Source: Lacisediminihabitans changchengi
GTDB taxonomy: Bacteria > Actinomycetota > Actinomycetes > Actinomycetales > Microbacteriaceae
NCBI RefSeq assembly: GCF_016634425.1
Contig: NZ_JAEPES010000001.1
Location: forward strand, 813,183-877,182
Direction: 5' to 3'
Length of the DNA stretch: 64,000 bases
Part shown: positions 8,336 to 17,600 of the stretch, in pieces
How the letters are laid out: each line of letters begins with the position of its first letter
Position numbering within the stretch: the stretch's first letter is position 1
Program-made: the position numbers and the translations under genes
Notes under the pieces: generated by a model
What the model saw: the letters and a program-made list of their open reading frames with translations, nothing else
Databases searched by the model: none
Told to the model about the DNA's origin: nothing

Positions 8336-10654
8336 ATGACCGAGACCACACCGCGCCAGGCAGCGCCCGAGGCCAAGAATTCCGGGCGCGACACCGGTCC
8401 CGTGATCACGGGGACCGGCGGTTCGAACAATTCGTTGCGAACTCTGCTTCCCCGCATCTTCTCTCGGGCCCAACCGGCGGGGGCCGTTGACCGCCTCATC
8501 AAGACGGCCAAACTGCACCATCCGAAGTCGGACATCAGCATCATCGAGCGCGCCTATGCGACCGCAGAGCTCGCGCATCGCGGCCAGAAGCGCAAAAGCG
8601 GCGAACCGTACATCACGCATCCCGTTGCTGTCGCCCAGATACTGGCCGACCTCGGCATCGGACCGAAGACCCTCGCGGCCGCGCTCCTTCACGACACGGT
8701 CGAAGACACCGAGTACACGCTCGACATGTTGCGACACGATTTCGGTGACGAGATCGCGATGCTGGTCGACGGCGTCACGAAGCTCGACAAGCTGAAGTAC
8801 GGCGACAGCGCCCAGGCCGAAACCGTGCGCAAGATGGTCGTGGCGATGTCGAAAGACATCCGCGTGTTGGTGATCAAGCTCGCCGACCGACTGCACAACG
8901 CGCGTACCTGGGGCTTCGTGCCCGCCGAGTCGTCCCGTCGTAAGGCGCAGGAGACCCTCGAGATCTATGCGCCGCTCGCGCACCGCCTGGGCATTCAGAA
9001 CATCAAGTGGGAGCTCGAAGACCTTTCGTTCGCGGTGCTCTACCCGAAGCTGTACGTCGAGATCGAGAACCTGGTGAAGCAGCGCACCCCGCAGCGTGAG
9101 GAATTCGTGCAGCAGGTGATCAACGCCGTAAACAACGATCTGAAGTCGGCGAAGATCAAGGGCAAGGTCGTCGGTCGACCGAAGCAGTACTACTCGATCT
9201 ACCAGAAGATGATCGTGCGCGGTCGTGATTTCGATGAGATCTACGACCTGGTCGGCATTCGGATTCTGGTGGGCTCTGTGCGCGACTGCTACGCGGTGCT
9301 CGGGTCGATCCACGCACGCTGGAATCCGATCCCCGGTCGGTTCAAGGACTATATCGCCACCCCGAAGTTCAACCTGTATCAGTCGCTGCACACCACGGTC
9401 ATCGGGCCGAAGGGGCGCGCGGTGGAGATCCAGATCCGCACGGACGAGATGCACCAGCGCGCCGAGTTCGGTGTGGCCGCGCACTGGAAGTACAAGGAGC
9501 GGGTCAACGGCGGCAAAACCAGTTCTGACTCGCACGATGACGCCGACATGGCGTGGCTGGCACACATCAGCGACTGGCAGGCCGAGACCGCCGACCCGAA
9601 TGAATTCCTCGACAGCCTGCGCTTCGAGATCGGTGCCAAAGAGGTCTACGTCTTCACACCGCAGGGCAAAGTCATCGGCCTGCCCGCCGGTGCCACGCCG
9701 GTCGACTTCGCCTACGCGGTGCACACCGAGGTCGGGCATCGCACCATGGGATCCAAGGTCAACGGCCGCCTGGTGCCGCTCGAGTCCACCCTGCAGAGCG
9801 GTGACGTGGTCGAGGTGTTCACCTCGAAGAACCCCGACGCGGGTCCCAGCCAAGGCTGGCTGAACTTCGTCAAAAGTCCCCGCGCGCGCAACAAGATCCG
9901 CCAGTGGTTCACCAAGGAGCGCCGCGACGAGGCGATCGAACAGGGCAAAGACGCCATCGCCCGAGCGATGCGCAAGCAGAACCTGCCGTTACAGAAGTTG
10001 ATGAGTCAGGACTCGTTCAGCGAGGTCGCCGCGCAGATGCGGTACGAGGATGTCTCCGCGCTCTACGCCGCCGTCGGTGAGGGGCACGTCTCCACCCAGT
10101 CGGTGATCGAGAAGGTGGTCGCCGCCGTTCGCACCGAGGCGGAGGACGAAGACACCGAGGTCGAGTTTCCGAGCAAGGGCCGCACCCGGCCGTTGCGTCC
10201 GAGCGACTCTGGCGTGCTCGTGCGGGGCGCGCCAGACATCTTGGTCAAGCTCGCCAAGTGCTGCACGCCGGTGCCGGGCGACGAGATCGTGGGCTTCGTT
10301 ACGCGGGGTGCGGGGGTTTCGGTGCATCAGGCAAGCTGTCACAACGTGGCCGAGTTGCTCACCGAGCCGGAGCGCATGATCGACGTCGAGTGGGCGCCGT
10401 CGACCTCGAGCGTCTTTCTGGTGCAGATTCAGGTGGAGGCGCTCGACCGTGCCGGTTTGCTGTCGGATGTCACCCGGGTTCTGTCGGAACATCACGTCAA
10501 CATCCTCTCGGCCTCGGTCTCCACCTCGAGTGATCGCCTGGCGATCAGTCGCTTCGTGTTCGAGATGGGCGACACCACCCATCTCGATCGGGTGCTGAAC
10601 GCGGTGCGCCGCATCGATGCCGTCTACGACGTCTATCGCGTCACCGGCGGCTGA
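8336..10654 (+). CDS. rel: Bifunctional (p)ppGpp synthetase/hydrolase Rel
   Basis: 772 residues, a full-length Rel. In order: an HD hydrolase domain ([13 protein letters not shown], then HDTVEDTEY) near residues 92-125; a RelA/SpoT synthetase domain with YYSIYQKM and RFKDYI (an RxKD loop, as in bifunctional enzymes) and [14 protein letters not shown]; a TGS domain near 435-500 ([19 protein letters not shown]); a zinc-finger/helical region containing [14 protein letters not shown]; and a C-terminal ACT domain from about 697. It makes and degrades the stringent-response alarmone in the cytosol and at the ribosome. The ATG at 8336 with GGAGGC is preferred over the longer frame from 8258. TAACTT (8314-8319) may be the -10 box. 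The 3' end overlaps the convergent gene by 22 bp. Confidence 0.95.
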   Translation: MTETTPRQAAPEAKNSGRDTGPVITGTGGSNNSLRTLLPRIFSRAQPAGAVDRLIKTAKLHHPKSDISIIERAYATAELAHRGQKRKSGEPYITHPVAVAQILADLGIGPKTLAAALLHDTVEDTEYTLDMLRHDFGDEIAMLVDGVTKLDKLKYGDSAQAETVRKMVVAMSKDIRVLVIKLADRLHNARTWGFVPAESSRRKAQETLEIYAPLAHRLGIQNIKWELEDLSFAVLYPKLYVEIENLVKQRTPQREEFVQQVINAVNNDLKSAKIKGKVVGRPKQYYSIYQKMIVRGRDFDEIYDLVGIRILVGSVRDCYAVLGSIHARWNPIPGRFKDYIATPKFNLYQSLHTTVIGPKGRAVEIQIRTDEMHQRAEFGVAAHWKYKERVNGGKTSSDSHDDADMAWLAHISDWQAETADPNEFLDSLRFEIGAKEVYVFTPQGKVIGLPAGATPVDFAYAVHTEVGHRTMGSKVNGRLVPLESTLQSGDVVEVFTSKNPDAGPSQGWLNFVKSPRARNKIRQWFTKERRDEAIEQGKDAIARAMRKQNLPLQKLMSQDSFSEVAAQMRYEDVSALYAAVGEGHVSTQSVIEKVVAAVRTEAEDEDTEVEFPSKGRTRPLRPSDSGVLVRGAPDILVKLAKCCTPVPGDEIVGFVTRGAGVSVHQASCHNVAELLTEPERMIDVEWAPSTSSVFLVQIQVEALDRAGLLSDVTRVLSEHHVNILSASVSTSSDRLAISRFVFEMGDTTHLDRVLNAVRRIDAVYDVYRVTGG

Positions 10655-11175
10655 GCCTGCTGTAGGCGGCGTAGTGCCCGCCGTTTGTCGGGAAGGTTGC
10701 GGCGTCGCTGGATGAGGGCCTCGCAGTCGGCTAGCCCGAACCCCCCGATGGCGAACAGCCGGGTGATCACCTCGCGGTGCGGTTCGGGGTCGAGGCGCGC
10801 GAGATCGACGGCGGTGCGGAGCGGCGTCGTGATGCGCAGTGGCCCGAGGGTGACGACATCCGTTGCGTCGACAACCACCTCACGCAGGATCGCCGGACCG
10901 ATCGGTGGGCGAGTGCGGGCGGTGATGTCTGCACACAGTCGGTGGCGCGACGGCGGCTGATCGAGCGCTCCCCACACCCAGGCAGCGCTGTGCAGTTCGG
11001 CGATGAGTCTGCGCGGGGTTATCGCCGCGAGTGCGAGGGCTCGGTGGTGAAGGCCGGTCGGCTGATCGATCGGACTGAAGCACTCGTCGACCCGATAGAG
11101 CTCGCCATCGAGTCGGGCGGCTTGGAGCTCGGCCGACGGGAGGTCGGCGGGGGAGAGGACGGATGCCAGTCGCAT
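10633..11175 (-). CDS. AbiEi-antitoxin-like protein without visible toxin partner
   Basis: 180 residues. The sequence resembles actinobacterial proteins annotated as AbiEi-type (type IV) antitoxin or transcriptional regulator. It has a segment [11 protein letters not shown], a [19 protein letters not shown] stretch and the motif [15 protein letters not shown] seen in that group. No nucleotidyltransferase toxin lies next to it, so it is an orphan or has a non-toxin role. A GGGGAA box precedes the ATG. The gene is convergent with rel and overlaps its last 22 bp. A four-unit tandem repeat lies upstream. Family assignment is from recognition of motifs only. Confidence 0.65.
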   Translation of the reverse strand: MRLASVLSPADLPSAELQAARLDGELYRVDECFSPIDQPTGLHHRALALAAITPRRLIAELHSAAWVWGALDQPPSRHRLCADITARTRPPIGPAILREVVVDATDVVTLGPLRITTPLRTAVDLARLDPEPHREVITRLFAIGGFGLADCEALIQRRRNLPDKRRALRRLQQAQPPVTR

Positions 11176-11227
11176 TTCCCCATGTTCCGCCGCTGCCGAC
11201 CGGTGTCATCGGCTGCGCGGCGGAACT

Positions 11228-11291
11228 GTGGAGAACCAGCACGGTGGAGAACGAGCACTGTAGAGAACCAGCCCTGTAGAGAACCAGCACC
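11228..11291. repeat. Tandem repeat, 4 x 16 bp
   Basis: Four 16-bp units of the form GTRGAGAACSAGCMCN follow each other exactly, with one to three differences between neighbours. They fill most of the gap between the start of the AbiEi-like gene and the stop of the DUF349 gene, both on the minus strand. They are therefore upstream of the AbiEi-like gene. Too short and lacking spacers to be CRISPR. Confidence 0.8.
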
Positions 11292-11313
11292 GTGCAGGGC
11301 AGGGCCGGTGTGA

Positions 11314-12558
11314 CTAGTTGATGACCTTGAGCCAGGCCTTACGGGCGTCGAGCGCCTCTTGCGCGTCTTTGACCTTCTTGGCGTCGCCGCCGGCCTTCGC
11401 GTCGTCGAGCTCTTTCTCGAGCTTGGCGATCGCATCCTGCAGTTGACCGGCCAGACCCTCGGCGCGGGCGATGCGCTCGGGGTTGCTCTTCTGCCAGTGA
11501 TCGTCGTCGAGCTTGCGAACCGCCGCCTCGACCTTGCGTAGGCGCTCCTCGACCGGCTTGACCTGCTCGCGCGGAACCTTGCCGATCGCGTCCCAGCGTC
11601 GCTGAATCGAGATCAGGGCGTTGCGGGCGGAGACCCGGTCGGTGGCGGTGAGCAGCGGCTCGGCCTCGGTCAGAAGCGCCAGCTTCTGCTCGAGATTGGC
11701 AGAGAACTCCTCGTTCTCGATCGCGTCGACCTCGGACTTGGCTGCATACAGCTCGTCGCCAGCGGCCTTGAATCGAGCCCAGAGCGCGTCGTCGAACTTC
11801 TTGCCGGCGCGGCCGGCAGCCTTCCACTGGTCAAGCAGGGATCGATAGGTCGGGATGCCGGCCTGCCCCTGCCCGACGAGGGCCTCAGCCTGCTCGGCGA
11901 GAGCGGTCTTCTTGGTCCTCGCGTCTTTGTGAACGGAGTCCAGCTCGGCGAAGAAGGCCTTGCGGTGCGTCTCGATGGTGGTTCGCGCGGCACGGAACCG
12001 CTTCCAGAGCTCGTTGCTCTCGTTCTTCGGCAGGCGCGGGCCGTCCTGCTGGTGCTTCTGCCAGCGGGCGAAGAGGTCGTCGAGGGTGGCGCTGACCTGC
12101 TTCCACTGCGCCTTGGCCGGGTCTTGTGCAGCGAGCGTCTCCGCCTCGACGACGAGGGCTTCGCGCTCGGCGAGTGCGGCATCCGTCGTGGCTTTATTCT
12201 CGGCGGTCTGCTTCTCGGTCAGCTCGTTCACGGCCCCGCCGAGCGCATTCAGCCGGGCGGTGAGGGAGGCGAGGTCGCCCACGGCGTTGGCCGTAACCAC
12301 GGTCTCTTTGAGGTGCGCGATCGTCTTAGCGACGTCGGCGGCCGCGGTGCCGCGCTTGATCCGCTGCTCGAGCAGGGTCACCTGACCGGCGAGCTCTGCG
12401 TACTTACGGACGAAGTAGGCCATCGCCTCTTCGGGGGTGCCGTCGGGGTATTGTCCAACGGCGCGTTCGGTAGCCGGCCCATCGCCGTTTGCCTCGCGCA
12501 CGAAGACGGTGCCCGTCTCGTCAACGCGGCCCCACGGAGCTTGATCGTCTGTAGCCAA
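11314..12558 (-). CDS. DUF349 repeat protein
   Basis: 414 residues from a TTG at 12558, which has AAGGTGAG 5 nt upstream. A GTG at 12642 would add 28 residues of unlikely sequence. The start ATDDQAPWGRVDETGTVFV is followed by repeated DUF349 units, recognisable from WKXVSATLDDLFARWQK, NELWKRFRAARTTIE and DALWARFKAAGDELY. Predicted to be almost wholly alpha-helical and coiled coil, soluble and highly charged. Function unknown; the family is widespread in Actinobacteria. It lies 114 bp downstream of the cyclophilin gene on the same strand. Confidence 0.85.
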   Translation of the reverse strand: MATDDQAPWGRVDETGTVFVREANGDGPATERAVGQYPDGTPEEAMAYFVRKYAELAGQVTLLEQRIKRGTAAADVAKTIAHLKETVVTANAVGDLASLTARLNALGGAVNELTEKQTAENKATTDAALAEREALVVEAETLAAQDPAKAQWKQVSATLDDLFARWQKHQQDGPRLPKNESNELWKRFRAARTTIETHRKAFFAELDSVHKDARTKKTALAEQAEALVGQGQAGIPTYRSLLDQWKAAGRAGKKFDDALWARFKAAGDELYAAKSEVDAIENEEFSANLEQKLALLTEAEPLLTATDRVSARNALISIQRRWDAIGKVPREQVKPVEERLRKVEAAVRKLDDDHWQKSNPERIARAEGLAGQLQDAIAKLEKELDDAKAGGDAKKVKDAQEALDARKAWLKVIN

Positions 12559-12672
12559 AATTCTCACCTTGCTGCTCGGGCGGAAATCGCCGGGCACCAG
12601 CCTATTGCACCCGGCGAAGGAGGTCTCGGCCTCCGAGGTCACCTGGCGGGCAAATCGGCGCCAGTCGTACCT

Positions 12673-13485
12673 CTAGTTCAGCGTGAGCCGGGTGATCGAG
12701 GTCGCCACCTTCGGCGCGCCGTCGGTCGATCCGTTGGCGACCCCGGCATCCGCGATCTTCGAGATGAAGTCGGACAGTCCGCTAGTGACCTTGCCGAACA
12801 CGGTGTAGCCGCCGCCGGAGGTGTCGAGCGTGCTGTCTTTGTAGACGATGAAGAACTGGCTGCTGTTGCTGTACTGGTCGGTGCCGCGGGCCATCGCGAT
12901 GGTGCCGGCCGGGTAGACGCCGTCGACGGGAGCGTTCTCGACCGGTCCGAAGCTGAACCCGGGGTCGCCGGTGCCGTCACCGTTGACCGAGCCGCACTGG
13001 ATGACGCTCAGGCCGCCGGTGGTGAGACGGTGACAGGTCTTTCCGGTGGTCGTGTAGAAGTTCTTCTTCGCAAGCGAGATGAATGCCGAGGTCGCTTGCG
13101 GCGCGACCTTGCCGTCGAGAGTGATGCCGAGCTTCACGGAGTTCAGGTCGAGTTCGCCGGACCAGTCGCGGTCTTCGGCGATGGTCTTCGCGGGAACGTC
13201 GCCGGTGTTCTTGCCTTCCGGGCTGGCGCTGGGCGAGGAGGATGCCGACGGAGACGCGGAGGCGGACGGCGAGCTGGTCGGTGTGTAGCCGGGGCCAGCG
13301 GTGAAGTAGAGCACCTGGGTGACGGTGGCGAGGGCCGCAACGACGACGACGCCGACGATCGCGATGATGTTGTCGCGCTTGCGGCGCGTTACCTGGTGAC
13401 CGAAGACGGCCTGTCGAGCGTTGTACCGGCGCAGCCGGTCCCGTGCCTCGCGTGCGTCCCGCTCGGCGTTCCTGCTCGGTGCCAC
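12673..13485 (-). CDS. Membrane-anchored cyclophilin-type peptidyl-prolyl isomerase
   Basis: 270 residues from a GTG at 13485 with a GGAGG box 4 nt upstream. A basic cytosolic head is followed by one membrane segment (about 38-63, IIAIVGVVVVAALATVTQV). A low-complexity Ser/Ala/Pro linker comes next (about 68-90). The cyclophilin domain covers about 100-270 and includes QYSNSSQFFIVYKDS and GYTVFGKVTSGL. The topology puts the isomerase outside the cytoplasmic membrane, where it may help folding of exported proteins. It is divergent from rarA, with 94 bp between the starts; TATACA on the minus strand (13517-13522) may be its -10 box. Confidence 0.9.
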   Translation of the reverse strand: MAPSRNAERDAREARDRLRRYNARQAVFGHQVTRRKRDNIIAIVGVVVVAALATVTQVLYFTAGPGYTPTSSPSASASPSASSSPSASPEGKNTGDVPAKTIAEDRDWSGELDLNSVKLGITLDGKVAPQATSAFISLAKKNFYTTTGKTCHRLTTGGLSVIQCGSVNGDGTGDPGFSFGPVENAPVDGVYPAGTIAMARGTDQYSNSSQFFIVYKDSTLDTSGGGYTVFGKVTSGLSDFISKIADAGVANGSTDGAPKVATSITRLTLN

Positions 13486-13567
13486 ATGTCCTCCAGGTGC
13501 TGATGTCCTCCAGAACTGTATAGGACGAAGCCTCATGAGTGAGGCAGGCGGTGTCGGAGGCCGCAAC

Positions 13568-13573
13568 TACGAT
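13568..13573 (+). promoter_or_regulatory. -10 box of rarA, leaderless type
   Basis: TACGAT ends exactly 6 nt before the rarA ATG. The intervening TGAGGG is too close to serve as a normal ribosome binding site. Confidence 0.45.
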
Positions 13574-13579
13574 TGAGGG

Positions 13580-14929
13580 ATGGTGGATGCCCAGCTCGGC
13601 CTTCGCGGAGGCGCGACGCCGCTGGCCGTCCGTATGCGTCCGCGCAGTCTCGACGAGGTCGCCGGGCAGCGTCACCTGCTCGGCCCCGGTTCCCCGCTGG
13701 TCAGTCTCGCCTCCGATCAGACCGGAGAGCGCGGATCGGTGTCGGTCATTCTCTGGGGACCGCCCGGCACCGGCAAGACGACCCTCGCGCAGGCCATCGC
13801 CCACAGCTCCGGCCGACGGTTCGTCGAGCTCTCCGCGGTCAACGCTGGCGTGAAAGATGTCCGCGAGGTCATGGAACAGGCGATGTCGAACCGCGACCTG
13901 TATGGCGTGTCGACCGTGCTGTTCCTCGACGAGATCCACCGCTTCACCAAGGCGCAGCAAGACGCCCTGCTGCCCGGGGTGGAGAACGGCTGGGTGATCC
14001 TGGTCGCGGCGACGACCGAGAATCCGTCGTTCTCCGTCATCTCACCGCTGCTCTCCCGCTCGCTCCTGCTCACGCTGGAGGTGCTCAGCGACGAGGATCT
14101 CGGCATTCTCGTCGACCGGGCGGTCAGCGATGAGCGCGGGCTGTTCGGCAGGGTCGTGTTGGACGAGGAGGCGAGGGCGGCGATCATCCGTCTGGCTTCC
14201 GGCGATGCGCGCCGTGCGCTCACCGCTCTCGAGGCGGCGGCACTGTCGGCGACCACGACCAGTGATGAGTCGTCGGCAAGCGCCGACGGAAAGCCGGTCA
14301 TCACGGTCGACATCGTCTCGCTGGCGGTCGACCGTGCGTTGCTGCGCTACGACCGCAACGGCGATGAGCACTACGACGTGATCAGCGCGTTCATCAAGTC
14401 GGTGCGCGGTTCTGACGTCGACGCGGCGCTGCACTACCTGGCGCGCATGATCGAGGCGGGGGAAGACCCGCGTTTCATCGCCCGCCGCGTGATGATCAGC
14501 GCGGCCGAAGACATCGGCATGGCCGACCCGCAGGCGCTCGTGATCGCGGTGGCGGCGGCCGATGCCGTGCAATACGTCGGCATGCCAGAGGGGCGCATCC
14601 CGTTGGCTGAGGCGGTCGTCTATCTCGCCACCGCACCCAAGTCGAACGCCGCATACATGGCGCTCGATGCGGCGATTGCGGATGTCCGCGCCGGCAAGAT
14701 CGGGCGGGTTCCGAAGCACCTGCGCGACGCCCACTACGCAGGGGCGAAGAAGCTCGGCCACGGCAAGGGCTACAAGTACTCCCACGACTATGAGTTCGGG
14801 GTGGCGGAGCAGCAGTACCTGCCCGATGAATTGCGCGACACGCGGTACTACCGTCCGAGCGAGAACGGCAACGAACGCGACGTTGGTCCGCGCGTCGAGA
14901 AGCTCCGCAGGATCATCCGAGGCGAGTAG
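13580..14929 (+). CDS. rarA: Replication-associated recombination protein A (RarA/MgsA), AAA+ ATPase
   Basis: 449 residues. This clamp-loader-like AAA+ ATPase acts at stalled replication forks. The N-terminal motif [16 protein letters not shown] is the family hallmark. Walker A is GPPGTGKTT (60-68) and Walker [11 protein letters not shown] (113-122). The sensor region [10 protein letters not shown] and the C-terminal tetramerisation domain ([24 protein letters not shown], in part) follow. Start: the ATG at 13580, probably leaderless. It is followed after 15 bp by the phosphotransferase gene. Confidence 0.95.
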   Translation: MVDAQLGLRGGATPLAVRMRPRSLDEVAGQRHLLGPGSPLVSLASDQTGERGSVSVILWGPPGTGKTTLAQAIAHSSGRRFVELSAVNAGVKDVREVMEQAMSNRDLYGVSTVLFLDEIHRFTKAQQDALLPGVENGWVILVAATTENPSFSVISPLLSRSLLLTLEVLSDEDLGILVDRAVSDERGLFGRVVLDEEARAAIIRLASGDARRALTALEAAALSATTTSDESSASADGKPVITVDIVSLAVDRALLRYDRNGDEHYDVISAFIKSVRGSDVDAALHYLARMIEAGEDPRFIARRVMISAAEDIGMADPQALVIAVAAADAVQYVGMPEGRIPLAEAVVYLATAPKSNAAYMALDAAIADVRAGKIGRVPKHLRDAHYAGAKKLGHGKGYKYSHDYEFGVAEQQYLPDELRDTRYYRPSENGNERDVGPRVEKLRRIIRGE

Positions 14930-14944
14930 TCGAGAATCGAGACC

Positions 14945-15796
14945 ATGAACAGCCTCGATCTCTCCCCGGGTGCAGACCTCAGCGGTCTGTGGGGCGAGGT
15001 CGCCCCGTTCTGGCCCGAGTTGCCGTGGCCGGAGCTGATCCCGGGCTACGGCGCCTACCATCGGGTCGCTCTATTTCCGGGCCGCGCGGTCATCCGGGTG
15101 TCGACCGGGCTCGGACACGAGCGCCGCGCCCGACGCGAACATGCCAACGCGACGGCCGTGGGGCTGCTGGATCTGCCGGTGCCGACTCCGGGTCCGATCG
15201 GACGGCCGGTTGTCGCCACCGAATGGACGGCATGTGCCATCGATTATCTGCCCGGGCGTCGGCGCCAAGACGAGGAGTGGGATGTCGTCGGACCCGAGCT
15301 CACGCGAGTGCTCGCCGAGCTGCGCTCCGTACCGCTGCCTGTCTCGGCGGGCCTGCGTCCGGTGCGGGACTGGTGCGGGGGACCGGAATGGCCTGCCGTC
15401 GTGGAGCGGATCGCCGCGCCGCTCGGGCGCACGTTGCGGCGAACCGCCATCGATGCCGCGGCCGCCGTGTTGGAGGTGGAGCGCGACATCCGCCCGGTGT
15501 TCGTGCACGGTGACTTCGGCATGCACAACCTCCTCTGGTTGGGTGGGCGCATCGCCGGGGTGCTCGACCTCGACACGGCCTGCGCGGGCGACCCTGCCAT
15601 CGATGTGGCCCAGTTGCTCGGCGCTTTCGACCCGGACGATGTCGAGCGGATGACCGGTGCAGCCGTTTTCGCTCGTGCGGTGGTGCACAAGCGCACGCTC
15701 CCATTGCAGGTTGCGGCCGCCGCTGACCTTGCGGGCGACGCGGTGCTGCGTGACCATGCGCTCAGCAACTTCGTCGAGCGGCTGGACGAGATCTAG
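14945..15796 (+). CDS. APH-family phosphotransferase-like protein
   Basis: 283 residues with the aminoglycoside-phosphotransferase/choline-kinase fold. The catalytic loop HGDFGMHN lies near residue 187, and the metal-binding segment VLDLDTACAGDPAID follows. The closest described relatives of this motif pattern include macrolide 2'-phosphotransferases and many uncharacterised kinases. The substrate cannot be assigned, and resistance should not be assumed. It lies just after rarA in the same direction, with no obvious functional link. The last codons and stop are the first unit of a 3 x 20-bp tandem duplication. Confidence 0.75.
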   Translation: MNSLDLSPGADLSGLWGEVAPFWPELPWPELIPGYGAYHRVALFPGRAVIRVSTGLGHERRARREHANATAVGLLDLPVPTPGPIGRPVVATEWTACAIDYLPGRRRQDEEWDVVGPELTRVLAELRSVPLPVSAGLRPVRDWCGGPEWPAVVERIAAPLGRTLRRTAIDAAAAVLEVERDIRPVFVHGDFGMHNLLWLGGRIAGVLDLDTACAGDPAIDVAQLLGAFDPDDVERMTGAAVFARAVVHKRTLPLQVAAAADLAGDAVLRDHALSNFVERLDEI

Positions 15797-15840
15797 CGGG
15801 GCTGGACGAGATCTAGGGCGGCTGGACGAGATCTAGAGCG
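15781..15840. repeat. Tandem repeat, 3 x 20 bp, over the stop codon of the phosphotransferase gene
   Basis: Three units of GCTGGACGAGATCTAG plus a 4-bp tail (CGGG, GGCG, AGCG). The first unit contains the natural end of the gene (Leu-Asp-Glu-Ile-stop), so the 3' end was copied twice downstream. This looks like a recent slippage or unequal-exchange event. Confidence 0.85.
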
Positions 15841-16081
15841 GCCGGGCGACGGGCTGCCGGAGACCGGCGCGCGGCGCCCGAACGCCGCAGGCATCTACTT
15901 CTGCCGGGTGCCCGCGATCTGTTAGTATTTACAGGCCCACAGGGGATCTCCATGCATGGCTGCTGCGGAGATCATTACTGAAGGGGAGAGTGTCCTTTAG
16001 CCGGACCCTCCTCGGTGGCACATCCCTCTTCACTGGATCGCGGCATCCGCGCGCGATCTCGAAGACCGATGAAAGGAAACC
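15841..16081 (+). promoter_or_regulatory. rpsD promoter and long structured leader
   Basis: TAGTAT (15923-15928) is a good -10 box with a weak TTCTGC-like -35 about 18 bp upstream. The resulting leader is about 150 nt. It contains GATCTCC (15945-15951) pairing with GGAGATC (15967-15973), and a second inverted repeat, roughly GATCGCGG/CCGCG, before the ribosome binding site. S4 is known to autoregulate in other bacteria, so feedback through this leader is possible but not shown. No gene is seen in this stretch. Confidence 0.5.
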
Positions 16082-16711
16082 GTGTCTACTCAGTCACGTA
16101 CCCGTAGCAAGACCCGCTTGTCGCGGGCGCTGGGCATCCCGCTCACGCCTAAGGCAGCAAAGTACCTGGAGAAGCGTCCGTACCCCCCGGGGGAGCACGG
16201 CCGCACCAAGCGCAAGACCGACAGCGACTACGCCGTCCGTCTGCGTGAGAAGCAGCGTCTGCGTGCCCAGTACGGCATCCGCGAGGCGCAGCTGAAGATC
16301 CAGTTCGAAGAGGCACGTCGCGCAGCAGGCCTGACCGGTGAGAACCTGGTTGAGCAGCTCGAGATGCGTCTCGATGCGCTTGTCGTCCGTGCCGCCATCG
16401 CGCGCACCACGGCACAGGCACGTCAGATGATCGTGCACCGTCACATCCTCGTCGATGGACAGCGTGTCGACCGTCCCTCCTTCCGCGTGAAGCCGGGCCA
16501 GTTGATCCACGTCCACCCGAAGAGCGAGGGCATGGAGCCGTTCCAGGTTGCAGCGGCCGGCGGTCACGTCGACGTTCTGCCGAAGACGCCCGGCTACCTC
16601 GAGGTCGAGATCGACAAGCTGCAGGCGCGCCTCGTGCGTCGCCCGAAGCGTGCCGAAGTTCCGATCACGTGTGAAGTTCAGCTCGTCGTCGAGTACTACG
16701 CAGCGCGCTAG
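16082..16711 (+). CDS. rpsD: 30S ribosomal protein S4
   Basis: 209 residues, a primary 16S rRNA binder that starts 30S assembly. It starts MSTQSRTRSKTRLSRALG and carries the S4 RNA-binding domain (LVVRAAIARTTAQARQMIVH and HILVDGQRVDRPSFRVKPGQ). It lacks the N-terminal zinc-binding Cys cluster, so it is the Cys-minus type. GTG start with GAAAGGAAA about 6 nt upstream. It stands apart from the alpha operon, with its own promoter and terminator. Confidence 0.97.
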   Translation: MSTQSRTRSKTRLSRALGIPLTPKAAKYLEKRPYPPGEHGRTKRKTDSDYAVRLREKQRLRAQYGIREAQLKIQFEEARRAAGLTGENLVEQLEMRLDALVVRAAIARTTAQARQMIVHRHILVDGQRVDRPSFRVKPGQLIHVHPKSEGMEPFQVAAAGGHVDVLPKTPGYLEVEIDKLQARLVRRPKRAEVPITCEVQLVVEYYAAR

Positions 16712-16747
16712 TCGCGAAAGCAGTACAGCAGTTCAGTAATACCGAGG

Positions 16748-16780
16748 AAGGGTCGCAGCGAAAGCTGCGGCCCTTTCTGC
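16748..16780 (+). terminator. Rho-independent terminator of rpsD
   Basis: AAGGGTCGCAGC pairs with GCTGCGGCCCTTT around a stable GAAA tetraloop (16760-16763), followed by CTGCGTTAA. A long GC-rich stem with a short T stretch 36 bp after the rpsD stop. Confidence 0.8.
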
Positions 16781-16841
16781 GTTAACGTAAGAGGCTCGGC
16801 CACTCGAACGGATGGCCGCACGCGTGGATGGGGAAACGACA

Positions 16842-17219
16842 ATGACGGGTGGCGACATCGCCGGACTCATCGCGGCGGGCATCTTCGCCGTTCTGGTGGC
16901 ACTGCTCGCGGTTCCCCTGCTCAAGCTCGGCAAGGTCTTCGACGAGACCACAAGCGCCATCCACGAGCTGAGCGAGAACGTCACACCGCTGCTCGAAGAG
17001 GCGACCACCACCATCAGCGAGACCAACAAGCAGCTGGCCAGGGTCGACACGATCACCAGCGGGGTCGCGGATGCGACGGCGAACGTCTCCTCCCTGATCG
17101 CCCTGTTCGCGGCCACCCTGGGTGGTCCGCTCATCAAATTCGCCGGGTTCACCGCCGCCGTGCGGGTCGCGGTCGTCGGACTCCGGCCGGGCCGGAAGGC
17201 CGCGGAGACTTCGAAGTAA
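16842..17219 (+). CDS. DUF948 family membrane protein
   Basis: 125 residues. The N-terminal membrane segment is at about 5-25 (IAGLIAAGIFAVLVALLAVPL). It is followed by a coiled-coil-prone stretch (VFDETTSAIHELSENVTPLLEE...), as in DUF948 proteins, and a second hydrophobic segment near 85-108. A basic tail ends the protein. The ATG at 16842 fits the family; in-frame starts at 16812 and 16825 are less likely. It precedes a second small membrane protein and alaS, a neighbourhood found in other Actinobacteria. Function unknown. Confidence 0.8.
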   Translation: MTGGDIAGLIAAGIFAVLVALLAVPLLKLGKVFDETTSAIHELSENVTPLLEEATTTISETNKQLARVDTITSGVADATANVSSLIALFAATLGGPLIKFAGFTAAVRVAVVGLRPGRKAAETSK

Positions 17220-17309
17220 GCTTTCCCGTGCGGTCGTGCGCCGCGCATCCGCTTCGCACCGTGTCGTACCGGCTCGAGTGTCGAGTCTCACCATCTGAGG
17301 GAGAAACCT

Positions 17310-17534
17310 ATGAAGAGCATCCTGATCCTCGCCGCCGGTGTGGCCGTCGGCCTTCTCGCCGCGCACCAGCTGAACAAGACGCCAGAGGGAAAGAAGTTCT
17401 TTGAGGGAGTCGACAGCCGCGCCAAGGAGTTCTCCGGCGCCGTCGTCGACGGGTACAAGGCCCGCGAGGCAGAACTGCGTGCAGCGGTCGCCGACGCGGA
17501 GGGCGTCATCGCCGATCTGCGCGCCAAGGCGTAG
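17310..17534 (+). CDS. Small YtxH-like membrane protein
   Basis: 74 residues: MKSILILAAGVAVGLLAAHQ is one membrane helix, followed by a charged helical tail (RAKEFSGAVVDGYKAREAEL). TGAGGGAGAAACC gives a good ribosome binding site before the ATG. The pattern of one N-terminal helix followed by an amphipathic coiled tail is like YtxH/envelope-stress small proteins, but I do not recognise a specific family. It lies between the DUF948 gene and alaS, all on the plus strand. Confidence 0.75.
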   Translation: MKSILILAAGVAVGLLAAHQLNKTPEGKKFFEGVDSRAKEFSGAVVDGYKAREAELRAAVADAEGVIADLRAKA

Positions 17535-17600
17535 CCCACAGCTTCTCCGCTCAACCATCTTTCCCGGTCGCGCCGCGCGACCTCTTTGATTCAGGACACC

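Noticed and set aside
12559..12642. Longer start (GTG 12642) for the DUF349 protein
   Set aside because: The extra 28 residues look unlike the family and the TTG at 12558 has a well-placed AAGGTGAG.
14945..15796. Phosphotransferase gene as an antibiotic resistance determinant
   Set aside because: The fold motifs are shared by many kinases of unknown substrate. Nothing in the context supports a drug target.
1323..15912. 15-mer CTTCTGCCGGGTGCC shared by the yebC and rpsD upstream regions
   Set aside because: In a GC-rich 64-kb window a few 15-base matches are expected by chance, and the similarity does not extend beyond it.
16005..16030. GGTGGCAC in the rpsD leader, resembling the T-box core GGTGGNACC
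   Set aside because: The match is short, lacks the rest of the T-box architecture (specifier stem, full antiterminator), and rpsD is not an amino-acid or tRNA-synthetase gene.
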